Positions 1 through 6,043 of a stretch of 10,724 bases of DNA are shown piece by piece (the first letter of the stretch is position 1; each line of letters begins with the position of its first letter). Origin of the DNA: Thalassospiraceae bacterium. GTDB taxonomy: Bacteria > Pseudomonadota > Alphaproteobacteria > Rhodospirillales > Magnetovibrionaceae. Position numbers and translations under genes: made by a program. The notes beneath the pieces are model-generated. The model worked only from the letters and a program-made list of their open reading frames with translations, did not search any database and was not told where the DNA came from. Where the stretch lies: assembly GCA_030637205.1 (NCBI GenBank), contig DAOVVL010000034.1:1-10724 (forward strand). The letters are read 5' to 3'.

Positions 1-1040
1 ACGCGAAAGCGCCCCGCTTCGAAATGCAGCACCGAGCCCCCGCCAGCGGCAACGGTGTGAATATGCATCATCGGGGCGCGAAGGCGCACACCGGCAACGA
101 AGGTATCAAACACACGTTCGAACTCGCCATCGAAATGGCTGACATCGGTGGATGTGCCGCCCATATCAAACCCGATGACATGGCTGAAACCTGCTTCATT
201 AGCCGTTCTGGCCATGCCGACCACGCCCCCCGCGGGGCCGGAAAGGATGCTGTCCTTTCCCTGAAACAACCGCGCATTGGTCAGCCCGCCGTTGGATTGC
301 ATGAACATCAGCTGCGCGTCGCCCAGCGCGTCTGCTACCCGGTCGACATATCTGCCAAGGATGGGCGACAGGTAGGCATCCACCACGGTGGTATCGCCAC
401 GCGAGATCAGTTTCATCAGCGGGCTTGCTTCAAAGCTGGTCGAGATTTGCGTGAACCCGATGCGACGCGCAATGGCGGCGGCGCGCTTTTCATGGTCGGT
501 GTAGCGATAGCCATGCATGAAGGTTATGGCGACAGAGCGAATGCCATCGCGAAAAGCCAACCTGAGGTCGGCGTCCAGCGCCACCTCGTCTAACGGGCGT
601 AACACTTCACCGCTGGCACTAACGCGCTCATGCGCTTCGATCACGGTTTCATAGAGCATTTCCGGCAGGACGATTTCAAGATCAAAAAGCCGCGGTCGAT
701 TTTGATAGCCGATGCGCAGCGCATCTTTATACCCATGGGTAATGACCAGAGCGGTGCGTTCGCCCTTTCGTTCCAACAACGCATTGGTGGCTACCGTGGT
801 TCCCATTTTGACGTGTGCGATGGCATCTTGGGTAATGTCGTCACCGGGGGCAACGCCCAACAAATCGCGAATGCCTTGCAAGGCCGCGTCTTCATATTGT
901 TCGGGGTTTTGTGAAAGCAGCTTTCGCGTATGAATGCGCCCGTCCGGCGCGCGGGCGCAAACGTCGGTAAAGGTGCCGCCGCGATCGATCCAGAATTGCC
1001 AGCGTGAGCTGGTTTCAGCTGGGCTGTGGTTGGACATCAT
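1..1040 (-). CDS. 5-oxoprolinase (ATP-hydrolysing), N-terminal part, cut by window edge
   Basis: This is the first ~346 residues of an OPLAH-type 5-oxoprolinase, which opens 5-oxo-L-proline to L-glutamate at the cost of ATP in the cytoplasm (glutathione/pyroglutamate salvage). I translated the complement by hand. It contains the N-terminal phosphate-binding signature WIDRGGTFTDV (residues ~17-27), MGTTVATNALLERKGE (~79-94), the second nucleotide-binding motif GFDMGGTSTDVS (~290-301) and HTVAAGGGS (~328-336). These are the hallmarks of the hydantoinase A/oxoprolinase fold and are closer to the fused eukaryotic-type enzyme than to HyuA hydantoinases. Family members of this type run to about 1,200 residues, so roughly 850 residues would lie outside the window. 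Two adjacent ATGs (1040 and 1037) follow an AGGGG Shine-Dalgarno; the second has the better spacing. It has its own promoter candidate and palindromic operator just upstream. Whether the downstream half is fused or separate cannot be seen. Confidence 0.93.
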   Translation of the reverse strand, partial: MMSNHSPAETSSRWQFWIDRGGTFTDVCARAPDGRIHTRKLLSQNPEQYEDAALQGIRDLLGVAPGDDITQDAIAHVKMGTTVATNALLERKGERTALVITHGYKDALRIGYQNRPRLFDLEIVLPEMLYETVIEAHERVSASGEVLRPLDEVALDADLRLAFRDGIRSVAITFMHGYRYTDHEKRAAAIARRIGFTQISTSFEASPLMKLISRGDTTVVDAYLSPILGRYVDRVADALGDAQLMFMQSNGGLTNARLFQGKDSILSGPAGGVVGMARTANEAGFSHVIGFDMGGTSTDVSHFDGEFERVFDTFVAGVRLRAPMMHIHTVAAGGGSVLHFEAGRFR

Positions 1041-1057
1041 TTCCCCTGCCAAAGTAG

Positions 1058-1085
1058 AATGATAATTTATCGATAAATTATCATT
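1058..1085. promoter_or_regulatory. Perfect 28-bp palindrome, probable repressor operator
   Basis: The half-site AATGATAATTTATC is followed immediately by its exact reverse complement, giving a 28-bp gapless palindrome centred on ATCGAT. It is AT-rich with no GC stem or T-run, so it is not a terminator. It covers the -10 hexamer and most of the spacer of the promoter proposed for the 5-oxoprolinase gene, the position expected of a dimeric repressor's operator. The regulator is not in the window and its family cannot be named from the site alone; a GntR- or TetR-type metabolite sensor is an inference. Confidence 0.75.
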
Positions 1086-1092
1086 ATGGCAA
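1064..1092 (-). promoter_or_regulatory. Candidate sigma-70 promoter of the 5-oxoprolinase gene
   Basis: On the minus strand TTGCCA (complement of 1087-1092) is followed after exactly 17 bp by TAAATT (complement of 1064-1069). Transcription would begin near 1057, leaving a leader of about 17 nt before the AGGGG ribosome-binding site. The hexamers match consensus at 4-5 of 6 and 4 of 6 positions. Overlap with the palindrome strengthens the case. It implies that the oxoprolinase can be transcribed separately from the upstream binding-protein gene. Confidence 0.5.
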
Positions 1093-1120
1093 GGTCTGTC
1101 CGGCTGCTACTTTGAAAAAC

Positions 1121-2164
1121 CTAGCGAAACGGCGGCGAAATCATCAATCCGCCCTGATTCCACAGATTGTTGAGGCCGCGTTCGAGCTTGAACTTGGACC
1201 CCTGGCCCAGATTGCGATCAAAAATCTCGCCGTAGTTGCCCACCGCCTTGATCGTCCGGTAGGCCCATTTGTTATCCAGCCCGAGGCCTTTTCCAATCTC
1301 TCCGTGAACGCCCAGAATACGCTGAACTTCCGGAAGCTCGCTCGCTTGCATCTCATCTACATTGGCTGCGGTAATTCCCAATTCTTCCGCCTCGATAACG
1401 GCAAAAGTAACCCAGCGGACAATTTCTTCCCATTCCAGATCATCCGAACGAACGGCCGGTGACAACGGCTCTTTGGAAATTACTTCGGGAAACACGACAA
1501 AATCTTTTGATCCTTCAAGCCGGTCTGCAAGAACCGTCATCAACGATGTGCGGTCATGAATGGCCATATCACAACGCCCGCCAAAAAAAGCTTTCCACAT
1601 CCCGTCCATCGTCTTGATGATGATGACATTCCAACTGGCGCCACTTTTTTTGATAAATTCAACAAGATTGCCCGCGGCGGTCGACGTACCACTGATGGCG
1701 CAAACACGTATATTTTTTATTTTCACCGCTTCGCCAAGCTTGGTCACACCCAGATGTTTGGTCGCAATAAATCCCTGACCGTCATAAAAAACAGGATTGG
1801 TGAAATTTATATCCATTTCGGTATCGCGCTTCAGGGTCCAGGTGGAACTCGCGTGCAGCACATCGACATCGCGCGCATTAAGACTTTCCAGCCAATTATC
1901 CTGAACCTTGATGGCATCGCCATCGCCCAGAACCGCCGCGGCAAGGCCTTTGCAAAAATCAACATTAAAGCCGAACCATATGCCCTGTTTGTTAAGGGTT
2001 GAAAAACCCGGCATCCGGGCGGTCACCCCACACCTGACGTAACCGCGGTCACGGACAATTTCAATGGTCGAAGCGGCCTCGGCCATGGTCGAAAAACCCA
2101 TCAAAGACAGAAAAAATGAAACGGCAGCGAGTTGGTATCTGAAATGCACTTGAAAGCTCTCCAT
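1121..2164 (-). CDS. Periplasmic general amino-acid ABC transporter substrate-binding protein (AapJ/BztA type)
   Basis: This is a 347-residue family-3 solute-binding protein that would bind L-amino acids in the periplasm for an ABC importer. It has a signal peptide (residues 1-~30: hydrophobic LAAVSFFLSLMGF and an AEA-type cleavage site). AapJ-like landmarks follow: RGYVRCGV near the mature N-terminus, WTLKRDTEMDINF, FYDGQGF, the ligand-site stretch GRCDMAIHD, ISKEPLSPAVR, and the C-terminal GKGLGLDNKW, AVGNYGEIFDRN and LNNLWNQGGL. Length matches AapJ (about 340). I chose ATG 2164 because GGGGAA lies just before it and the signal peptide then starts at residue 1. An in-frame ATG at 2206 would add a 14-residue repeat-derived leader (GEFGESGE). 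No AapQMP permease or ATPase genes adjoin it, so it either feeds components encoded elsewhere or serves as a sensor accessory. The exact ligand is unknown. Confidence 0.94.
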   Translation of the reverse strand: MESFQVHFRYQLAAVSFFLSLMGFSTMAEAASTIEIVRDRGYVRCGVTARMPGFSTLNKQGIWFGFNVDFCKGLAAAVLGDGDAIKVQDNWLESLNARDVDVLHASSTWTLKRDTEMDINFTNPVFYDGQGFIATKHLGVTKLGEAVKIKNIRVCAISGTSTAAGNLVEFIKKSGASWNVIIIKTMDGMWKAFFGGRCDMAIHDRTSLMTVLADRLEGSKDFVVFPEVISKEPLSPAVRSDDLEWEEIVRWVTFAVIEAEELGITAANVDEMQASELPEVQRILGVHGEIGKGLGLDNKWAYRTIKAVGNYGEIFDRNLGQGSKFKLERGLNNLWNQGGLMISPPFR

Positions 2165-2200
2165 TGTTTCCCCGGATTCCCCGAATTCCCCGAATTCCCA
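2165..2200 (-). repeat. Four-unit 9-nt tandem array containing the binding-protein ribosome-binding site
   Basis: On the minus strand four contiguous nonamers read TGGGAATTC, GGGGAATTC, GGGGAATCC, GGGGAAACA and abut the ATG at 2164. The core GGGGAA is invariant except for the first base of the first unit. The final unit supplies the Shine-Dalgarno, so the array would present repeated SD-like cores. The period is a multiple of three, so unit gain or loss keeps the upstream ATG (2206) in frame. Confidence 0.85.
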
Positions 2201-2410
2201 AGGCACATTGCCTGAGGGTTTTAATGATTAAGAACCATTGCCCCCCGACAGGCAAGCCCCTGAAAGGTCCCAATAATCGTCTAAATTGGGCACTTTTCGC
2301 CTGCAACGGCCCCATTTTGCTGACTTTGTGCGGTTGAGAGCCATTCTATAGTAAGCACGCAGGGGAGCCTGTGTGTATAAAGGTACTGGATTTCAGGGGA
2401 ATACTCGGCC
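2201..2410. promoter_or_regulatory. Divergent control region between binding protein and hybrid kinase
   Basis: Together with the repeat array, this is the stretch between two divergent starts and should hold both promoters. Visible items are a 5-bp inverted repeat AGGCA-CAT-TGCCT (2201-2213), an AT-rich TTAATGATTAA (near 2220-2230), and -10-like hexamers TATAGT (2347-2352) and TATAAA (2376-2381) on the plus strand without a good -35 at 17 bp. AGGGGA (2395-2400) is the likely ribosome-binding site of the kinase, about 10 nt from its ATG. No promoter is assigned firmly. Confidence 0.45.
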
Positions 2411-4693
2411 ATGGCCAAAACCAGTCCGGTCATTTCAAGAAGGTTATTTGCGGCGCTCGGCGTGATCATGCTCTCGGTGGTGATCGTTGGCACCGTGTCG
2501 ATCCTTGCCCTGATGCGGTTCCAGGCCAGTTATGCAACGCTGAACACTGTTGAACTTCCGACCCTTACCGAAACCGCCCACATCAGCCGGTTGAGCGCAT
2601 CCATCGCCGAACGCGGTGCCGGCGTGATCGTTGCACCCACCGAATGGGCGCGCATTAGTGAAATTGAAAAAATTCGCGACGACGCCGCATGGTTGGATGA
2701 AATTCTGAACAGCACCCCCAGCGAAGTGCTTTCCCAAGCCCGTAGAGCCTCGTTGCTGGACCTGAAGCAGGAACTGATCGCCACTTATAACCGCCTGACG
2801 GTGCTTTCAGATGAACGCATTCAACTCGATAGAATTCTTTCCGGTCACAACGATGAAATCCACCTGTTGCAGGAAGACCTGATTACGTTCCAGTATTCGA
2901 CAAATCTTTCCGCTGGCAAGTTCATTCCATCGGGGCCCATACAGCAATGGACCGAGCTGATTGGCGGCAGCCTGATCGAACTTTCGGCCATGACCGATGC
3001 CGAACATCAGGCGCCCCTGAATAAAAAACAGAACGTGATCGTCCGCCAAATTACCGAAGCCGCAAGACTGCTTTCGTTTACCCCGAAAGAAGCCCAAATC
3101 ATCGGGGGTGCGATTATGGAAAGGGTGCAGGCGGCGACGTTAGGGCCTAATAACGTATTTGAAGCCCGGCAAAAACAGCTTCAGCTTGACCTGGTGATCG
3201 AAGCAACACTGGAACATTCCAAATCCATTGCTGAGCGTTTTCTGTCCGCAACCGAACTAACAATTATTGATATTAAAACGGCCATTTCCGAAAAAGGTGT
3301 GCTGACCGGAAATGAAATGACGCTGATTGTCGACCTTGTGGTTGGGCTAATTATACTTTCAATGCTAATCGCGATCGTTACGTTTTATTACATTAACCGC
3401 ACGGTATTGATGCGCTTGAGCTCGCTTCGTTTGAGCATGCTGTCGCACGTTGATGGCGAAGGCCTGCCCATTGATACGAGCGGTAATGACGAAATTGCGG
3501 AAATGGCAAATTCGCTGGGTTATTTCGTGGACGCCATCCACACTCGCGAAGAAGGTCTGCGCCATGCCAAAGACGACGCCGAACATGCCAGCGTCGCCAA
3601 AACCCGCTTTCTCGCGGCCGCCAGCCATGACCTGCGCCAACCGTTGCAGGCGCTGAACCTTTTTGTCTTTGCCTTGGCGGCGCAGGAAAATGATCCGGAA
3701 AAGCAGGAAACCATCAAGCTGATCCGCAATTCGCTGGATTCTCTAAAAGAATTGCTCAACACGCTGTTGGATATTTCCAAGCTGGAAGCCGGTGTGGTGA
3801 AGCCCAACAAACGTGACTTTGACGTTGGCGCGGTGCTGGAACGCATCACCACAGAACTGGCCCCGGTGGCGTGGACCCGCGACATCGAGCTTCGCTGGGT
3901 CCCCTCGTCGGCACGGGTTTTTTCAGACCCGCTGTTGGTCGAAACCATTTTGCGCAATCTGGTCGATAACGCCATCAAGTACGCCGGCAAAAGCCGCGTG
4001 GTTATCGGGTGTCGCCATCGCGCAGACCAGCTGAAAATCGAAGTCTGGGATGGTGGTGTTGGCATCGCCGAAGATCAGCAAGATTTGATCTTTCAGGATT
4101 ATTACCAGATCGAAAACGAAGCCCGCCAGCGCAGCCAGGGGTTGGGGTTGGGGCTTTCGATTGTTCGCCGCCTGGCCCGGTTGCTCGATTGTGACGTTGG
4201 CTTTTCTTCCCAACCCGGACGCGGAACCGGATTTTGGATTTCAGTTCCACTTTCACAAAGCCAGTCCAGCGCGTCCGTCAACACTGCTGCCCCCACTCAA
4301 CCCGCAACCATAAACGGCAATGAACACATTGCCATTATTGATGATGACGAAAGTGTGGTTTCGGGGCTGGTGGCGGTGTTGGAAAGATCGGGATATTCAA
4401 CCCGCGCGATCAGCCATCTGGAAGAACAGCTGGTCGAAGAAAATTTTTCAATGCAGCGGGTGCCCGACCTGATCATCGCCGATTACCGATTGGACGCCGG
4501 ACTAACGGGACAAGACGCCATTGAACTGGTGCGAAAAAAACTCAACACCATCGTTCCGGCCATTATCATTACCGGCGATACCGCACCTGAACGTTTGCGC
4601 GAAGCAAAAGAAAGTGGTTTTGAAATTCTGCACAAGCCGGTCAGCCCCGAAGAACTGTTATCGACGGTGCAACGCACATTGCAGGAAGCCTGA
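2411..4693 (+). CDS. Membrane hybrid sensor histidine kinase with C-terminal receiver domain
   Basis: This 760-residue kinase should autophosphorylate in response to a periplasmic or membrane signal. Order: TM1 (~12-36), a ~265-residue, apparently all-helical periplasmic domain (~37-300) reminiscent of TorS-type sensors, TM2 (~303-327), a HAMP-like linker (~328-385), and a HisKA domain with phosphoacceptor His406 in ASHDLRQPLQAL. The HATPase has an N-box NLVDNAIKY (516-524), G1 DGGVGI (547-552) and G2 GLGLGLSIV (577-585). A receiver domain (~638-757) has acidic residues D644-D646, phosphoacceptor D691 in ADYRLD, T721 and K742. All catalytic residues are present. There is no HPt domain. The SHDLRQPLQAL H-box belongs to kinases often paired with NarL/FixJ-type regulators, matching the convergent regulator 14 nt away. 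A short Ala/Pro/Thr/Ser-rich linker (~615-636) precedes the receiver. The signal is unknown. Confidence 0.95.
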   Translation: MAKTSPVISRRLFAALGVIMLSVVIVGTVSILALMRFQASYATLNTVELPTLTETAHISRLSASIAERGAGVIVAPTEWARISEIEKIRDDAAWLDEILNSTPSEVLSQARRASLLDLKQELIATYNRLTVLSDERIQLDRILSGHNDEIHLLQEDLITFQYSTNLSAGKFIPSGPIQQWTELIGGSLIELSAMTDAEHQAPLNKKQNVIVRQITEAARLLSFTPKEAQIIGGAIMERVQAATLGPNNVFEARQKQLQLDLVIEATLEHSKSIAERFLSATELTIIDIKTAISEKGVLTGNEMTLIVDLVVGLIILSMLIAIVTFYYINRTVLMRLSSLRLSMLSHVDGEGLPIDTSGNDEIAEMANSLGYFVDAIHTREEGLRHAKDDAEHASVAKTRFLAAASHDLRQPLQALNLFVFALAAQENDPEKQETIKLIRNSLDSLKELLNTLLDISKLEAGVVKPNKRDFDVGAVLERITTELAPVAWTRDIELRWVPSSARVFSDPLLVETILRNLVDNAIKYAGKSRVVIGCRHRADQLKIEVWDGGVGIAEDQQDLIFQDYYQIENEARQRSQGLGLGLSIVRRLARLLDCDVGFSSQPGRGTGFWISVPLSQSQSSASVNTAAPTQPATINGNEHIAIIDDDESVVSGLVAVLERSGYSTRAISHLEEQLVEENFSMQRVPDLIIADYRLDAGLTGQDAIELVRKKLNTIVPAIIITGDTAPERLREAKESGFEILHKPVSPEELLSTVQRTLQEA

Positions 4694-4707
4694 GCAAGAA
4701 GCCTGAA

Positions 4708-5346
4708 TTATTCCATCAACTGGGTGCCGCGCGGCACCAGACCCAGCCGCATGGCGGAGTACGCAGCCTCGGTTCGGTTGGTGGCATCCAACGCACTGAT
4801 GATGGCTGATATGTGAACACGCACGGTATTTTCTGAAATACTGAGGCGATGAGCAATTTCCTTGTTGGAATTGCCGGTCGCCATCAGGCGAAGCACTTCC
4901 AGCTGACGGCGCGTCAGTGTGGGCGCATCGCTGGCGCCGCTGCGATTGCCTTGATCGCCAAAGCCCGGCGGCATACACACGCCCCCTGAAAGTACCAGTT
5001 TAAGCGAATTGACCATCACATCACCGGACGCGGATTTTGGGATGTAGCCCCGGGCGCCCAATTCCATGGCGCGCGAGATGGTGACCTGGTCTTCCATGGC
5101 AGACAGGATAATGACCGGCAATTCGGGCTTGGCGTCGTGAATGGAAACCAGCGCCTCCAGGCCGTTACCTTCGGGCAGGTCAAGATCCAGCAGCACCAGA
5201 TCCAGGTTCACTTGTGAAACCGCCTGTTGGGTGGCTTCTTTGCCGGTACCGGCCTCAATGATATCCAGATCATCGCCCAGCTGTTTCAGCACCAGCACCA
5301 AACCGGCGCGAAACAGTTTGTGATCGTCCGCAATCAAAATTCGCAT
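4708..5346 (-). CDS. NarL/FixJ-family LuxR-type response regulator
   Basis: This 212-residue DNA-binding response regulator is the likely phosphorylation target of the adjacent hybrid kinase. Its receiver domain (1-~118) has the acidic pair D7/D8 in IADDHKLFRAGL, phosphoacceptor D54 in VLLDLDLPEGNG, S82 in VIILSAMED and K104 in YIPKSAS. A linker (~119-142) leads to a GerE/LuxR helix-turn-helix (~143-205) with LTRRQLEVLRLMATG, NKEIAHRLSISENTV and RVHISAII. Length is standard for the family. The start at 5346 gives a receiver beginning directly MRILIADDH; only a weak GGTGGA lies upstream. It is arranged tail-to-tail with the kinase, with no terminator visible in the gap, so each transcript may run antisense into the other. 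Target genes are not evident. Confidence 0.95.
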   Translation of the reverse strand: MRILIADDHKLFRAGLVLVLKQLGDDLDIIEAGTGKEATQQAVSQVNLDLVLLDLDLPEGNGLEALVSIHDAKPELPVIILSAMEDQVTISRAMELGARGYIPKSASGDVMVNSLKLVLSGGVCMPPGFGDQGNRSGASDAPTLTRRQLEVLRLMATGNSNKEIAHRLSISENTVRVHISAIISALDATNRTEAAYSAMRLGLVPRGTQLME

Positions 5347-5526
5347 GTTGGTTTTGTTCCACCGCCCTGTTTGTAATCACCGTATCCCTCGAACCCGGCC
5401 TTAAACAATGCATATTCCGCTAGTTATGGAAACACAACATTTTTGAGCCTGTGACCTATTGCGCCCCAGAGATCTTACCCGGGCTTAGTCTGAATAGATT
5501 AGGTTTCTCACCCGTCCGTTTAATAG
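5347..5526. other. Gene-free stretch upstream of the response regulator
   Basis: No ORF with a ribosome-binding site or recognisable product was seen here on either strand. It should contain the minus-strand promoter of the response regulator and, if the small-RNA candidate is real, that plus-strand promoter. I could not identify convincing -35/-10 pairs for either. Confidence 0.5.
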
Positions 5527-5674
5527 CCCTTTGTTTCAGGGTAGTTACTATCATTGATGTGTGTTCATTGATGTGCATCCCCATTTGTACATCAATGGTT
5601 TCTCCGCCTAGGAGAACAAGGGGTCTATGATCTTCTTGCCGGTGAGAGCGCTTGCGCTTTCACCGGTTTTTTTT
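5527..5674 (+). ncRNA. Candidate structured small RNA or structured 3' UTR
   Basis: Four consecutive hairpins can be drawn on the plus strand: CCCT...AGGG (5527-5541); a 12-bp stem with one G-U pair, CATTGATGTGCA/TGTACATCAATG, closing the loop TCCCCATT (5566-5597); TTCTCC/GGAGAA around GCCTA (5600-5616); and the intrinsic terminator (5639-5674). The C-rich loop of the second hairpin could pair with GGGG at 5620-5623 (pseudoknot) or with Shine-Dalgarno sequences of target mRNAs. No known RNA family (4.5S, 6S, tmRNA, RNase P) was recognised. The 5' end is a guess because no clear promoter is seen. Alternatively the element is the 3' end of kinase read-through transcription, or the inverted repeats are protein-binding sites. 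Confidence 0.35.
5639..5674 (+). terminator. Strong rho-independent terminator
   Basis: A 13-bp stem, CCGGTGAGAGCGC pairing with GCGCTTTCACCGG (one G-U pair), closes a TT dinucleotide (effectively a CTTG tetraloop) and is followed by eight T residues. It terminates plus-strand transcription, yet the nearest plus-strand gene upstream ends at 4693. This is why a small RNA or long read-through is proposed. Confidence 0.88.
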
Positions 5675-5709
5675 GCCCAATAGCCAAGCGGCCTCAAAAA
5701 AAGTGCCAC

Positions 5710-5727
5710 AAAAACGCCGCGTGCGGC
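5710..5727 (-). terminator. Possible secondary terminator behind tRNA-Val
   Basis: On the minus strand a short GC hairpin (GCCG/CGGC core, 5716-5727) is followed by GTTTTT. It lies downstream of the main tRNA terminator and could act as a backup. The stem is short, so this is tentative. Confidence 0.3.
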
Positions 5728-5743
5728 ATGATGGTCGTGCCAC

Positions 5744-5772
5744 AAAAAAAGCCCAGCCGGTAAGGCTGGACT
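5744..5772 (-). terminator. Rho-independent terminator of the tRNA-Val transcript
   Basis: On the minus strand AGTCCAGCC pairs with GGCTGGGCT (9 bp, one G-U pair) around a TTACC loop, followed by seven T residues. It begins 5 nt beyond the encoded CCA end of the tRNA, fitting a monocistronic tRNA unit. Confidence 0.88.
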
Positions 5773-5777
5773 TTTCA

Positions 5778-5852
5778 TGGTGGGCACGACTGGGATTGAA
5801 CCAGTGACCCCCTCGATGTCAACGAGGTGCTCTCCCGCTGAGCTACGCGCCC
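5778..5852 (-). tRNA. tRNA-Val (anticodon GAC)
   Basis: A complete 75-nt cloverleaf folds on the minus strand: acceptor GGGCGCG/CGTGCCC (one G-U), D-arm GCTC...GAGC with loop AGCGGGA, anticodon arm CCTCG-TTGACAT-CGAGG giving anticodon GAC (reads GUC/GUU, valine), variable loop GGGTC, T-arm ACTGG-TTCAATC-CCAGT, discriminator A and an encoded CCA. All stems pair. It is followed closely by an intrinsic terminator. No integrase or duplicated 3' end suggests it is an integration site here. Confidence 0.98.
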
Positions 5853-5905
5853 TAACCCGCCGTGGACCCACAAAGCAAAGTGGGCCGGGCGGTGCTGGAA
5901 GGCGC

Positions 5906-5934
5906 TTTTTAGTCGCTTCGCGCGCTTAAGGCAA
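5906..5934 (-). promoter_or_regulatory. Candidate promoter for tRNA-Val
   Basis: On the minus strand TTGCCT (complement of 5929-5934) and TAAAAA (complement of 5906-5911) are 17 bp apart, followed by a GC-rich GCGCC discriminator, a feature of stringently controlled stable-RNA promoters. The leader before the mature tRNA would be about 47 nt. The -10 match is modest, so this is a guess from spacing and context. Confidence 0.4.
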
Positions 5935-6043
5935 GCCCCCAATCGGCCCCGGCCAAGCCCAATTGGCCTGATTTCCTTGCATGGGCCGCACGGGAAGGCT
6001 AACACCTATCTAAGCCCCAAAGCCTGCGAATTTAAGAGGATTT

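Noticed and set aside
24..914. Plus-strand open frames over the first kilobase.
   Set aside because: They lack recognisable products and are antisense shadows of the 5-oxoprolinase frame, which is open to the window edge and carries clear family motifs.
2165..2206. Extended binding-protein start at ATG 2206.
   Set aside because: It would place a Gly-Glu-rich repeat ahead of the signal peptide; ATG 2164 has GGGGAA directly upstream and a normal signal peptide.
3520..4065. A 181-codon minus-strand frame inside the kinase gene.
   Set aside because: It is a Ser/Arg-rich antisense shadow of the HisKA/HATPase region with no motifs or ribosome-binding site.
5627..5683. An 18-codon ORF (MIFLPVRALALSPVFFAQ) preceded by GGGG, a possible leader peptide.
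   Set aside because: The intrinsic terminator hairpin and T8 run lie inside it, the spacing to GGGG is only 3 nt, and no attenuated gene follows on the plus strand.
5778..5852. tRNA-Val as an attachment site of an integrated element.
   Set aside because: No integrase, no repeated 3' tRNA segment in the window, and ordinary genes on both sides.
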